From Semisulcospira habei (taxonomy: Eukaryota > Mollusca > Gastropoda > Semisulcospiridae), in contig BTPG01000004.1 in assembly GCA_036245525.1 (NCBI GenBank), forward strand, positions 52,345,960 to 52,409,959: a stretch of 64,000 nucleotides of DNA, given 5' to 3'. The translations under genes were made by a program, and so were the position numbers. The notes under the pieces are model-generated. The model searched no databases and was not told where the DNA came from. It saw nothing but the letters and a program-made list of their open reading frames with translations. Positions 33,378-44,011 of the stretch are shown one piece after another. Position 1 is the stretch's first letter; each line of letters opens with the position of its first letter.

Positions 33378-33504
33378 AGACGACGTGTGCTGAACTGGAT
33401 TGTCCTGTGTCTAAATGAACCATAACTAGACCTGTGTGTAGCGTTTCGTAACCATCTGTTACAGAAGTGTATCTTTGAACAGTTACGGTGGTAGTGGGCC
33501 TTTA
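33378..33504 (-). repeat. Dispersed repeat J, uninterrupted copy
   Basis: The reverse complement of this stretch matches 44655-44736 joined directly to 46481-46540. It is therefore the empty-site relative of the 1739-bp insertion there. Key words are CTGTTACAGAAGTGTATC and CATAACTAGACCTG. Confidence 0.85.
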
Positions 33505-33884
33505 GTGGACCAACAGGCAGACAACAAGGCAACCGACCGGTCATTCAGTTAACCACACAACCAGTCCACTAACCAATCTATCCCACACTAAAAATGCAGC
33601 AAAGATTCTGAAGAAAGTCAAAAGCGAAAGAGTGCCAGCGAGATATTACGATCAGAGATGGCAGTTCAGTCGTAGGTCCTCGATCAGCAACAGTGGAAGT
33701 TGTACATGATACGCAGTGCGCAAAGGGCATCGGGCCGACATCGGCCGCCGTTGCGGTGTAAGGATTTCGGTGTAAGGGTAGAATGAGTTAACCCATTCAG
33801 TTCCATCTGACGCAGACTGTGTATCTTCGTTAATTGAACATTAAAACAACAAACTAGCTGTCCCTGGAACATGAATTCAAAGTG
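33505..33884. other. Unassigned sequence with PalC fragment
   Basis: A PalC left arm (GCGCAAAGGGCATCGGGCC) lies at 33718-33755 without a return arm. A scrap of PalA-type end (TAGAATGAGTTAA) lies near 33780-33792. The rest is unassigned. Confidence 0.5.
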
Positions 33885-33906
33885 GTGGATCTATACCTCT
33901 TGCAGT
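33885..33906. repeat. PalB single right arm
   Basis: GATCTATACCTCTTGCAG only. Confidence 0.6.
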
Positions 33907-34245
33907 TGGGCAATATTAAATATTAAATTATTTTCGGCACCTAAAGGGTTCAGGAAAATGTACAGCAAAAACTGTTTTGAGAGGCCAGCCTTATGCAGGG
34001 CCGGATCACTTACATGTTTGGGGGGGGGGGGCAAATTAAAAATTAACCACCTGAAACAGACACCTAAAGCAGAGTTTTGACTGTTTTGAGTACGGCTTTA
34101 TTTTGTTTTGTTTTTCACCTAGGTGAGCAAAGATCATCCTTCAGTTTTATGTTGTAGTTTTTATGGGGGTAGGGGGGCCATGGACCCCCCTGGATCCGGC
34201 CCTGTTATGAGAGACCACCTCTCATTAAAGACTATTATGTAGGAT
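33907..34245. other. Unassigned sequence
   Basis: Contains a G run at 34020-34031 and no recognised gene. Confidence 0.35.
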
Positions 34246-34640
34246 GGTTGGTTGTACATTGCTTAACGTCCCGACAGCAACAAGACTTTCTCAGGACGTG
34301 CCTGCACTGCTTGTAAAAATTAAAAAAAAAATAAATAAATAAATAAAAAATAAAAAAAACTAAACAGAATATTGAATGTATGTCGACAGCCGGTCTGATA
34401 CGCTAAAATAAACCTAAGACCATTTAGCAACACACATCCAATAACAAGAGCTACAGGCAGCGCAGACAGTAGGGAGAGTTTAAAAGGGAAAATACAGGTG
34501 AATGGACCAAGGGAAGACAGAAACACATGCCCCAGAATAGAATGAAAAACCACCCTGTGGGGTTGACCAGGATGACCCTGGGTACTAAAAAGTAGTTAAC
34601 CCCACCCAAGTCCCCCAGTGCAGACCCGGGTGGGGGATAT
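34246..34640 (-). repeat. Dispersed repeat H, reverse copy
   Basis: About 395 bases matching 46567-46959 in reverse orientation. Shared phrases include CAGACCCGGGTGGG, CACATGCCCCAGAATAGA and GTCCCGACAGCAACAAG. Both copies hold an open frame with ILGHVFLSSLGPFTC-like sequence. Confidence 0.85.
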
Positions 34641-35075
34641 TATGTAGGAGGCTGTAGCCACCTAAAGGACTGTTTTTTTTTATAACAGGTGACGCTGTTT
34701 ACCCTTCAGGACTGTAATACTCTTGAGATCTTGTTTTAAGATCACTTTTTTCTCGCAAAAAAAAATGGTCGTTCAAACAGGCTCCTCTGTACTCCTTAAC
34801 GCACTCACCTCTGCCATTAAAGTTCAAGGGTAGTGCCAGATTAGCTCTCCAGGCGCCTTCAGACGTATGGCGCAGGCATGCATCGCGTCTTGACACAAGG
34901 GAAGCAGGAAAAAAAACGTTAGATTTATCATTCATCACAAATGTATGTTGGACACAGTGTAAAGAGTGTAAAAGTCGGTATACACGAGAGACCAAAGTGC
35001 AGGCGACAGCATCATTTGTCATGACAAACAAGCTTCACACAGCTTTCGTAGAAATCATGAGGCCTGAGTCCATCT
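34641..35075. other. Unassigned sequence with PalA arm
   Basis: A single PalA left arm (AGTTCAAGGGTAGTGCCAG) lies at 34813-34857. The rest is unassigned. Confidence 0.5.
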
Positions 35076-35142
35076 GGAAGAGACATAGATCTTCATGAGC
35101 CCCCGCATACTGCGGGGGCCCATGAAGATCTATGTCTCTTGC
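35076..35142. repeat. PalB palindrome
   Basis: The GATCTTCATG variant occurs in both arms with CCCCCGC tips; two mismatches. Confidence 0.95.
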
Positions 35143-35292
35143 TGACGTAGTTTCCATCATTGTCCGTACACATGAGAAGGTCGTAGGTGTTACTGAAGTT
35201 TTACACAGAAGGCGCACTTGCTATCCACGTTTTCTTAGTGTTTCCTTCCTCTCCCTGCGGAACTCAAACAGAAATGATTTTTATTTTTGTCA

Positions 35293-35359
35293 GCAAGAGA
35301 CATAGAACCTCATAAGCCCCTGAAGACTGCAGGGCCTCAAGAGGATCTGTCCCTATTGC
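35293..35359. repeat. PalB palindrome, decayed
   Basis: Both arms visible with several substitutions. Confidence 0.8.
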
Positions 35360-35800
35360 AGGTGAAATTGTCGCTGATGAAATGCTACACAAAGCTCAGA
35401 CAGATAAATGAGTTGTGTCATGACTTGTTATAGCTCGCCGGTGCCTCGTTTGTTGCAACGACGGAACGGGGACTTGTAACCATCCACATCTTTTATTGGT
35501 AGCGACGCTAGAGAAAATGTGTCAGTAAATCAGCAGCAGTTTCACTGGCTGGTGGGGGAGGGGGAGGTTGGGGGTGGGGTGGGGGGGCTAGCAGGTTGGT
35601 TGAATGGATGGATGGATGGATGGATGGATGGATGGATGGACGGATGTTTGATAATTTAACGTATTTGCAGTTTCGAAAGCTTCTTTCTTTCTTTCTTTCT
35701 TTCGGCGGAGGAGGGTGGCGTGGGGGAGGGAGGGAGGGGGGTGCGGCACTACATAGGTAATACATAAAGCTACACATTGCGCACCTATTCCTTCAGCTGA
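35360..35800. other. Unassigned DNA with simple repeats
   Basis: (ATGG)n at 35603-35645, (TTTC)n at 35682-35703 and G-rich tracts around both. Confidence 0.7.
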
Positions 35801-35857
35801 CCAATGCGCAAAAGGCCGCGGGACGACGTCGGCCCGACGGTTTTTCGCGCATCGGGT
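35801..35857. repeat. PalC palindrome, decayed
   Basis: CCAATGCGCAAAAGGCC with GACGTCGGCC at the centre and a degraded return CGCGCATCGGG. Confidence 0.8.
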
Positions 35858-36039
35858 TACGAGTTTGCAGTAACTTTGTTTTGAGACTTCTCCTTCTTGT
35901 TCTTGTTAATGTGGAAGGCCGATAAGTTAGTGGGATATCCCACAGTGATGAGACTACTGCCGGAAAACTTCCAGACCTGGATAAACACCGGAACCTAGTT
36001 TGTTCCTGGAATGCACTGCGAGAACCCCACTAACACGAA

Positions 36040-36095
36040 TCCAGTGCCCAAAAGGCCATCGAGCCGACATCGGTCCGATGGCCTTTGCGCACTGG
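36040..36095. repeat. PalC palindrome, short form
   Basis: CCAGTG...CACTGG outer arms differ from the usual CAATG in both arms. The inner GGCCATCGAGCC and its return are conserved. Confidence 0.9.
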
Positions 36096-36179
36096 CATGA
36101 CTGAGCCCTTCCGCATTTTGTCCGGCATCAAAAATATTTAGCCTAACGTGTAGGCCCAAGTTCGTATATCTTTGATCAG

Positions 36180-36300
36180 AATGAAGACGATGACAAAGAT
36201 GACAAGATCGATGACGATGATGCTAATGATGATGATGATGATGATGACGGGTATCGTGATCATTATGGGGATGATGACTACAAAAATGACGACGAAGGCA
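36180..36300. repeat. (GAT)n / (GAC)n tract
   Basis: Imperfect ATG and ACG trinucleotides. Methionine-rich frames here are artefacts. Confidence 0.85.
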
Positions 36301-36524
36301 ATCGTTATAATCAAGGCATCTTTTCCGTGTGATAGGATCCAGAGGTCTCGTGCCAACGGCCTCCTATCCCAGTGGACAGACAGATGGTTCCCAGGGCTAC
36401 CTGCTCCCCAGCCGCAGGTCCCCAGGTCAAAGCCGTGTGGCACGTGCAGGGCGTGATGCGTGTGTTGTCCGTGTGGGTGGGGCTGGCCCTAACAATGCTG
36501 GGAGCAGAGACGTTGTACATGTGG
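36301..36524. other. Unassigned sequence
   Basis: No recognised feature. Confidence 0.35.
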
Positions 36525-36630
36525 CAATGCGCAAAAGGCCGTCGGGCCGACGTCGGCCGCCGTTGACCCGCGCACGCACGTGCGCGGGCCAATGGCGGGC
36601 GACGACGACCCGATGGCTCTTGTGTACTGG
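36525..36630. repeat. PalC palindrome, long form
   Basis: The usual outer arms enclose a second inverted pair, CCCGCGCACG and CGTGCGCGGG, with GCCGTTGA and CAATGGC-like flanks. Long forms also occur at 44373 and 55905. Confidence 0.85.
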
Positions 36631-36762
36631 GGTGTTGTCTTCGTCAGAAATCGTTGCTTACTGCTCACTCCTCCAACTCAATCAGACTGCAGCACGCGGT
36701 GGATGGACTAGGATAGTCCAATGGTAGTGCCTGATCACCATCTCTTAATTTATAGTTGGTTG

Positions 36763-37071
36763 GTTAGTTCGGGGTTTAACGCCCACGGCACCGAATTGAT
36801 AATGGACGGCCCTGACGGGCGGGTTATGGGGAACAGGGAAATCTATTGCTTATGGAGTACGACATGAACACTGATCAACTCAGGCGCACTCCAACTGTGC
36901 CACTTTCATTTACCAGGACCTTTCAACGGACATGCTATTGAACAAGCCCGTCTTTTTTCCCGGGATTGTGAATCCAGCTACCGGGGCCGCGACGGGGATT
37001 CGAACCCACGACCCGGCGATTCCCTTCGCTCTCTTGCTCTGACACTTAACCGTCTGAGCTATTTCGGACTC
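36763..37071 (-). mobile_element. tRNA-derived SINE, full length
   Basis: Reverse-strand copy of the 31688 SINE. The B-box complement is GGATTCGAACC (from 36996) and the A-box complement is CCGTCTGAGCTA (from 37050). The best-preserved promoter boxes of the four copies. A scrap of PalA (CAATGGTAGTGCCTGAT) precedes it. Confidence 0.95.
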
Positions 37072-37219
37072 TTCACTTAATCTATAGCCGTTAAAGGATA
37101 CATTTTATAGAGATGTGAGAAAAAAATGTTTCTCGTGCAGTTTGTGATGCTTGGCTGGTTTGTTGATTGTTGTTGTTGACCGTTGATGGTGCTGTTGCTG
37201 TTGTTGTTACTGTTTTTGT

Positions 37220-37250
<31 letters not shown>

Positions 37251-37464
37251 GTGTGTGTGAATGTGTGTGTGCGTGCGTGCGCGTGCCCATTAATTAATTA
37301 CGAATGTCAACGTAATTGTATCAGAAAAAAAGGCAGTTACCGTCTCCAAACGATCCCTCCCCCATTCGACAGATCCGATGCACCGAGGATAATCCGAAGG
37401 GCGTGAACCTTGTTTCAGTTCCGTTTGAAGGGTAGACATGATGTAAATGTGGCTAAACCTCTTC
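37072..37464. other. Unassigned DNA with (GTT)n/(GGT)n
   Basis: Trinucleotide tract at about 37165-37250 then GT-rich DNA. No gene recognised. Confidence 0.6.
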
Positions 37465-37531
37465 AGCAAAAAGCATAGATTCTCATGAACACTTGAGTCT
37501 GTAGGAGCTCAAGATGATCTAGGCCTCTGGC
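37465..37531. repeat. PalB palindrome, decayed
   Basis: The left arm is largely intact. The right arm has many changes. Confidence 0.7.
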
Positions 37532-37767
37532 ACGTGGTCTGACGCGGCTAAAAGACCGAACAAGAGGACGTAATCAGCCTCCTAATGACAAATCGTAAAT
37601 CCGTCGGTACCCTTCCCTTCTCCTAGTACTGGAGGAGTTGTCCTGCTTGCGTATTATCTCAATACGTCATCACTATCTGTGCACATGCCTCATTAGCCTT
37701 CGCCGGCACTCCCGGCATGCCACGCGCGGCGTTTTTTATGGAGGGGAGGTCACTCTGTAATGTTCTG
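37532..37767. other. Unassigned sequence
   Basis: No recognised feature. Confidence 0.35.
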
Positions 37768-37902
37768 GTCAACGCGCAGGCGTGGTCTCGTGTCGATGAA
37801 AGAAAATGAGTCACGGTCGGATACACACAAGGACACATGCATGCAAACACACACACACACACACGCACACACACACACACACATGTGGATGGCGTGCACG
37901 CA

Positions 37903-38001
<99 letters not shown>

Positions 38002-38108
38002 CGCAAAGAAGAACAACGCACAGGCATGGTCTAGTGTCGTTGAAAGAAAATGAATCACGGATACGCACCGGCACAAGGACACTTGCATGCGAACACACAC
38101 ACACACAA

Positions 38109-38198
<90 letters not shown>

Positions 38199-38288
38199 CG
38201 CGAAGAAGAACAACGCACAGGCATGGTCTAGTGTCGTTGAAAGAAAATGAATCACGGATACGCACCGGCACAAGGACACTTGCATGCG

Positions 38289-38371
<83 letters not shown>

Positions 38372-38540
38372 ACACACACACACACATACACACACACACA
38401 TACACACACACACACACACAAATACACACACACACACACACACACACACAAATACACACACATACACACAAACACACATACACACAAACACACATACACA
38501 CACACATACACACAAATGCACACACACACATATCGCGAAC
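37768..38540. repeat. Triplicated unit of unique sequence plus (CA)n
   Basis: A block of about 95 bases containing GTCGTTGAAAGAAAATGA and GGACACTTGCATGCGAACAC occurs at 37768-37849 (diverged), 38001-38096 and 38198-38292. Each is followed by long (CA)n. A fourth partial start lies near 38531. The second and third blocks are almost identical. Confidence 0.95.
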
Positions 38541-38586
38541 AAGAAATAGCACTTAGTTTTTCTACAGAATTTTCTTATTTGTGGTT

Positions 38587-38646
38587 ACCCAATGCGCAAA
38601 AGGCCATCGGGCCGACGTCGGCCCGATGGCCTTTTGCGCATTGGGT
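38587..38646. repeat. PalC, perfect 60-bp palindrome
   Basis: Bases 38587-38616 are the exact reverse complement of 38617-38646, with no loop. The centre is GCCGACGTCGGC. TTA occurs at both borders, counting the first or last palindrome base. Confidence 0.97.
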
Positions 38647-39166
38647 TATTGGCGGCATTGAGTCAGGTTCTATGTGTGGTCAGTAGTATATTTTTGACTT
38701 TTCGTTGCCATTGATGAGTCAAGATGTTAGCTATTTTCTGTGGACTTGAGTTTTTCTTTCCTTTTTCTGTCTTTCTTCTCTCTTTCCTCATTTTCTTGTT
38801 TTGTTGTAAAACGGGGAACTGCAAGAACCCAGGACATAAGTCAATGCTCTGTCAATAAAAACACGTGCAGCCGTTGCATCCATCAAAACACTAAACTGGG
38901 CCAAGTGTGAGGTGGTTACAGCATGTCCTGACCTCCCTGTAACAAGCGGCACGTGCACATCTCGTCCTACACGTGATTTAACATGGCGGCGGCGCGAGAT
39001 GTCAGCAAGGTCACGTGATTTATCCACCTTTGTCGATAAGAGGAAATGTCGTGACACCTCCTCCTGCATCTAGTCGCAGGCTGTAGGTCTGATCACCTCC
39101 TCCATCCAAAAAAAAACAAGAAGCGATGTGATGGAAATTATTCCCGATGGTCTCCGAGTTGCAAAA
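38647..39166. other. Unassigned sequence
   Basis: About 520 bases without recognised features. Confidence 0.4.
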
Positions 39167-39225
39167 CGACTTCGGGCCTACGACAGCCGTGCGCGGGCCC
39201 ATTGCGGCTGTCGTTTGCCCGAGGA
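39167..39225. repeat. PalG palindrome, copy 2
   Basis: CTTCGGGCC and ACGACAGCCG face CGGCTGTCGT and GCCCGAGG. Related to 19776-19835. Confidence 0.7.
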
Positions 39226-39240
39226 TCGTTGTTTCCTGGG

Positions 39241-39290
39241 CATGAGCCCCTGCAAACTGCACGGGTTCGTAAGGATCTATGCCTCTTGCT
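39241..39290. repeat. PalB, left arm truncated
   Basis: It starts at CATGAGCCCCTGC and has the full right arm ending CTATGCCTCTTGC. Confidence 0.8.
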
Positions 39291-39389
39291 GATAATCGAC
39301 ATCGAATCGTAGGCTGTAGACCCAATGACTTCCTCCGTCAAAGAAACAGTTACGTAAGCAAACTGTACATTTCCATCGATACGTCTCCA

Positions 39390-39456
39390 GCAAGAGGTAT
39401 AGGTCTTCGTGAGCCCCTGCAGAATGCAGGGGCTTATGAGGATCTATGCCTCTTGC
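39390..39456. repeat. PalB palindrome
   Basis: About 31-base arms with three mismatches. Confidence 0.9.
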
Positions 39457-39457
39457 C

Positions 39458-39729
39458 GACGGAAAGAAACGTGATATTAGAATGCACCCCACCCCTTCGT
39501 CTGTTTTATCGCCCAACAATACAGTGACCCACTGACTCCAATTTGACGGAAGCTGGCTGTGCCTGCGCGTTTTAAGGCTGCAACGCCAACGACACAGGTC
39601 ACGGGCAGGGGCAGATAACACGTGTCCACGACAAGGGGAGACAACCCGGCTCGTGGACCGACAGCGAGAAGAACGTGTCGCGAACACTGGAACCTGGACA
39701 TTGATTCTGCAGTTGTGCAGGTGACTTTA
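39458..39729. other. Unassigned sequence
   Basis: No recognised gene. The minus-strand frames here overlap PalB. Confidence 0.35.
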
Positions 39730-40748
39730 TTAACTCATTCAGTCCGGACACACCACGACAAGTCGTAAAACGAACATGAAAGTTCAAGGGTGGTGCCAGA
39801 ATAGATTGGCGCCCACCTTCAACTCGACAGCACCCCCATCTCCCTCTCTGACTCGGCCAAAAACCTCGGCGTTATCCCCGATTCCTCTTTCCAAGACCAG
39901 CTTCGTCTCCGCCACGGCCCAGGCATGCTACTTCCACCTCCGCCGCATCAGTCAGGTCAGAAAATACCTCACTACGGAAGCTGCCACCAAACTTGCTGTC
40001 TCTCTCATCCTATCTCGCATCGACTACTACAACTCTCTCCTTTCCGGCCTCCCTCACTCCACCACTTTCACTCTCCAGCGCGTCCAGAACAATGCTGCCC
40101 GCCTCGTCCTCAGAAAGAAAAAAATCCGACCTGATCATTCCCCTGCTCAAACTCCTTCACTGGCTTCCCATCCCCCAACGCATCCAATACAAGATTCTGT
40201 CTCTCTGCTACAAATCCCTGAACAACTGCGCTCCCGCCTATCTCTCAAACTTACTTCACTCCGCCCCGCTCCCTCCGCTCCGCCCCCGACCCTCTCCGCC
40301 TCCACATACCCCGCACCAAACTCAGCACTTTCGGCCCCCGCTCCTTCTCAGTATACGGTCCATCCACCTGGAACACTCTCCCACTCTCTCTCTCCGTCAG
40401 AAACACTCCCTCTCCTCCTTCCAGTCCGCCCTCAAAACTCACCTCTTTCAACAGTTCTTGCACTATACCACCACACTCACCACCCTAAGTAGACTGTCGT
40501 AATGTATTTCACTATTTGTGGTACGTGAGTCGTTGTCTAAAGCGTGCGCATGCGTGCGCGAGTTGTGAGTGCGCGCTTAGAGTTATAATTATTATACGAT
40601 AAGCGCATTATAAATACCGTAATTATTTATTATTATTATCACCCTTGAACTATCATGCTCGATCTGTCTCTGGAATTGTAATGCAGTCCTTCAGAGGGCA
40701 CCTTCAAACTTTTGTGGGGGTTTTCGGTCCTCGGGTAGAATGTGTTAA
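39730..40748. mobile_element. PalA element split by a LINE fragment
   Basis: The left part (39730-39820) runs from TTAACTCATTCAGTCCGG to the palindrome loop. The right part (about 40641-40748) has the outer right arm and ends GGGTAGAATGTGTTAA. The inner right arm (the GGCGCCAAGCTATTCTGG part) was lost at the insertion. Confidence 0.85.
39821..40640 (+). pseudogene. CR1/L2-like LINE, 3' fragment
   Basis: Encodes the reverse transcriptase C-terminal part: SRIDYYNSLLSGLPHSTT, LQRVQNNAARLVLRKKK, then after a frameshift near 40123 LLKLLHWLPIPQRIQYK and NNCAPAYLSNLL. A further frameshift follows, and the C-terminal FQSALKTHLFQQFL is recognisable. The 3' tail has GCGCGCTTAGAGTT, AAGCGCATTATAAATACCG and (ATT)n reaching 40640. 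5' truncation left only this third of the protein. Same family as 47608, 48052 and 59134. Confidence 0.85.
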
Positions 40749-40802
40749 GTTTGAACATTCAAGGCGGGCAAAGCCGATCAGACTTCTTAGTGTTGCAGAA
40801 AA
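40749..40802. other. Unassigned sequence
   Basis: Short spacer without features. Confidence 0.3.
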
Positions 40803-40870
40803 TGTGCTGGTCCGTGATTTTGGACCCAACGGTCTGAAGCCGTGAGGTCCAAAATAGCGGACCAGCACGC
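40803..40870. repeat. PalD palindrome
   Basis: TGCTGGTCCGTGATTTTGG pairs with CCAAAATAGCGGACCAGCA with few mismatches. Confidence 0.9.
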
Positions 40871-40959
40871 TTGTGATCAAGGTCCTTTGTCACCGTCTCC
40901 GTACTAGCACACATATTAAAAACCACTTTGACGGCTGACACGTCGTCGACTCCCTGATT

Positions 40960-41435
40960 TACTCCAGTCCGTCCATCAGTTACTCCAGTCTGTCCATCAG
41001 TTACTCCAGTCCGTCCATCAGTTACTCCTGTCCATCAGTTACTCCAGTATGTCCATCAGTTACTCCAGTATGTCCATCAGTTACTCCAGTCCGTCCATCA
41101 GTTACTCCAGTCTGTCCATCAGTTACTCCAGTCTGTCCATCAGTTACTCCAGTCCGTCCATCAGTTACCCTGTCCATCAGTTACTCCAGTATGTCCATCA
41201 GTTACTCCAGTCCGTGCATCAGTTACTCCTGCCAATCAGTTACTCCGGTCTGTCCATCAGTTACTCCAGTCCGTCCATCAGTTACTCCTGTCAATCAGTT
41301 ACTCCAGTCCGTCCATCAGTTACTCCAGTCCGTCCATCAGTTACTCCTGCCAATCAGTTACTCCAGTCTGTCCATCAGCTACTCCAGTCTGTCCATCAGT
41401 TACTCCAGTCTGTCCATCAGTTACTCCCATCCATT
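40960..41435. repeat. 21-bp minisatellite, with shortened units
   Basis: Unit like CAGTTACTCCAGTCCGTCCAT, more than twenty copies. Several units are shortened to 13-18 bases. The 21-base period reads as a seven-residue SISYSSL-type repeat in one frame, but the short units shift the frame. Confidence 0.95.
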
Positions 41436-41640
41436 CCATCAGTCCATCTTCCATCCAAAAATAATCCTCGAGCTGTATGTCTGCCCTGCTCTTTCTTTTA
41501 TTTTGATTTAATAGTTGAGCCTTTTTTTTTTAATACCTTACTCCAGAATCACATCCACTATATATACATCCCAACCATCACTCTCACCCAAGTACATCTT
41601 TACATCTATGTGTATATTTTGAAAACTTATCCTACCTATC

Positions 41641-41826
41641 CCCACAGCCGCATTTTGCAAATTTTGGAGGGCTCACCTAACGACTACGAGACGGCTCTAC
41701 TTTGATCATTCAAGGGTAGTGTCAGATTAGCTTGGCGCCTTCAGGCGCCAAGCTAATCTGGCACTACCCTTGAATTATCGCGGCCGATCCTTCTCCTGCC
41801 GTAGGGCGTTGGGGCTAAACGGGTTA
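41641..41826. mobile_element. PalA element, left end eroded
   Basis: The left flank carries the reversed CCTCCAAAATTTG-type block. The palindrome at 41705-41790 has GGTAGTGTCAGATTAGC with matching return. The right end GGGGCTAAACGGGTTAA closes at 41826. The orientation is opposite to the 421 copy. Confidence 0.85.
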
Positions 41827-42308
41827 ATAAACCGCGTTGTGCTTGCCCTTTCTATGCGTGTTTCTTTGTTGGGATTGCCTTTTGCAGTTTGCGCGCTGGG
41901 CGGTCAGTTCTTTGGTCTGGATTTCTGTATTTTCAGCAGATTTTCTTTCGTTCGAAACGGGACCAGGTTCGCGCGATCGGCCAATAGCTATTACGTCGGT
42001 CAGGCGGCAGCAAGACATACCTCAATCGTAGGCCTGAAAAAAAGCGAGCATGAGACACGTTTGTGACAGCACGGAGTCAAGAAAGCAAGGGACACAAAAC
42101 AGATTCACACGAACCCCTGCTGCAGCTCGTTCATGAGAATCTGCACGTCCTGCAGGTCGAACTGGCTTGATGAAAGGCTGTGTATGCACAAACACCTCAG
42201 AACACAAAAAAAATCAAAAAATAAAAATGTTTCATCTAAGTTATTTCTGAACTCTGAACATTTCAAGAATCGACCATTATAATCGACATTAGCCAAAAAC
42301 TTCCATTT
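41827..42308. other. Unassigned sequence with decayed PalB
   Basis: A much-mutated PalB (GCAAGGGACACAAAACAG to CTGCACGTCCTGCAG) lies at 42085-42154. The remainder is unassigned. Confidence 0.5.
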
Positions 42309-42374
42309 GCAAGAGGCATAGATTCTCATGAGCCCCTGCAGACGCAGAGGCTCATGAGAATCTATACCTCTTGC
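42309..42374. repeat. PalB palindrome
   Basis: About 31-base arms with two mismatches. Confidence 0.95.
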
Positions 42375-42719
42375 TGGTACAATTTGCGTCCCTGCTCTTC
42401 TGACGGGGGAAACCAACGGGGTTTAAGCTATGACTGAGAACGCAAAGTGTGTGTTTATCCTACCCGCGGTTTTTTGTGCTCTCACCCGTGTTCGCTCGCG
42501 ATCTACCCGTCTTACAGGCACTCGTTCCCCTCGCCACCCCATTGTCTAGTGCCCTGGATGTGTCCTCTCCACCCGGGTCCAGCGATCGACTGTCTTTGAT
42601 GATTCCAGCCTGCGACCACCGCCTTGGGCCGGTTATCGAGCGCCCCGTGTTAGTTTCTCAGACTTCAAAAGCCCACCGTGCCGACAAGAGCTCGTGCGAC
42701 CAGCTTTCCCTTCCAGAAC
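42375..42719. other. Unassigned sequence
   Basis: No recognised feature. Confidence 0.4.
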
Positions 42720-42923
42720 TTAACCCCTTCACGGCCAGTGGACGCAATTTGTGTTTTTTTTAAATCATGGTGAATTCAGCCGTCAAAGGAACATGGATAT
42801 AAAGTGGTTTCAGCAAGAGGCATAGATCCTCATGAGCCCCCGCGACTGCGGGGGCTCATGAGGATCTATACCTCTTGCGGTTGGGTGGGGTTCAATTTTT
42901 TGGGGGGGGATTGAATGGGTTAA
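42720..42923. mobile_element. PalB element, complete, TTAA-bounded
   Basis: A 204-bp copy from TTAACCCCTTCACGGCC to GATTGAATGGGTTAA. The hairpin at 42813-42878 is central and carries GATCCTCATG in both arms. It serves as the uninterrupted reference for the nested site at 28345-28679. Confidence 0.9.
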
Positions 42924-43351
42924 CGCGAGAAGCTCCCAGCGGGAAGTGGTTAATCAGTAGTTTGCAATATCTCCTCTGTCGATGTTCGTAGTATGTCTCA
43001 CAACAATACTGCACTAAGGGTTAAACTAGGGTCCGCGGTGATCGTACAAACCTGTTACATTGATTTCCGGGTATAGCTGCATGCATGTTTCACTCACGGT
43101 CAGATTAATTAAGACACCTGACTGTGATATAGCCCCACAAAGGCCGTTATATCAGATCACCAGCTACTTTCTGTTTTTGCTCGAGGACCTGGAGTTTGGG
43201 GCTATAAATAGCTTTTACCTCGTCTCTGATGCTTGGGTGGAGTTGAGCGGCGCATGCGCTTCAGCGATAAAACGGAAACAAAGTCAAGTTATGAACGGAA
43301 AAAAAAACAACCGTAGCCACTCGCTAGGGGGCATTGTAACATTATAACACA
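42924..43351. other. Unassigned sequence
   Basis: About 430 bases without recognised features. Confidence 0.4.
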
Positions 43352-43376
43352 TTATATATATATATATATAATATAT
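43352..43376. repeat. Short (TA)n tract
   Basis: TA repeats with one interruption, just left of the hammerhead motif. Confidence 0.9.
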
Positions 43377-43422
43377 GGAGGCGGCTTCTGGTACATGCGT
43401 TGTGTTTGCAATTTCAGGTTAC

Positions 43423-43476
43423 GCCGCATGCCTACCTGAAGAGCCCCACCTTGGGGCGAAACCGGTCGTAGGCGGC
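43423..43476 (+). ncRNA. Type I hammerhead ribozyme motif
   Basis: The core CTGAAGA (43436-43442; family consensus CTGANGA) is followed by stem II GCCCC/GGGGC (43443-43447 with 43453-43457, loop ACCTT), then GAAA (43458-43461). A minimal stem III, A-CC/GG-T, leads to the cleavage triplet GTC, with the cut expected after C43467. Stem I closes exactly: GCCTAC (43430-43435) pairs with GTAGGC (43468-43473), then GCC with GGC across a GCAT bulge. All invariant core bases are present. Very short stem III hammerheads are known from Penelope-like elements and metazoan retrozymes, where they cleave as dimers. I infer such an element here; no Penelope protein is seen nearby. Confidence 0.85.
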
Positions 43477-43927
<451 letters not shown>

Positions 43928-44011
43928 TACTCATCAGAACAATTTTTGGCAGACGATATTTCTCCAATGCCTGAAGATTTTTAAACTGACAGTGATTGCA
44001 CCAACGAAACG

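Noticed and set aside
35801..36095. Host CpG island or promoter at the PalC copies
   Set aside because: The GC-rich words are the PalC palindromes themselves, and no gene follows.
37750..38686. Long open frames of alternating Cys-Val or His-Thr
   Set aside because: They are (CA)n/(TG)n microsatellites read in any frame on both strands.
41049..41705. 218-codon frame with SISYSS repeats
   Set aside because: The minisatellite units are shortened at several points, so the frame is not maintained as a protein repeat.
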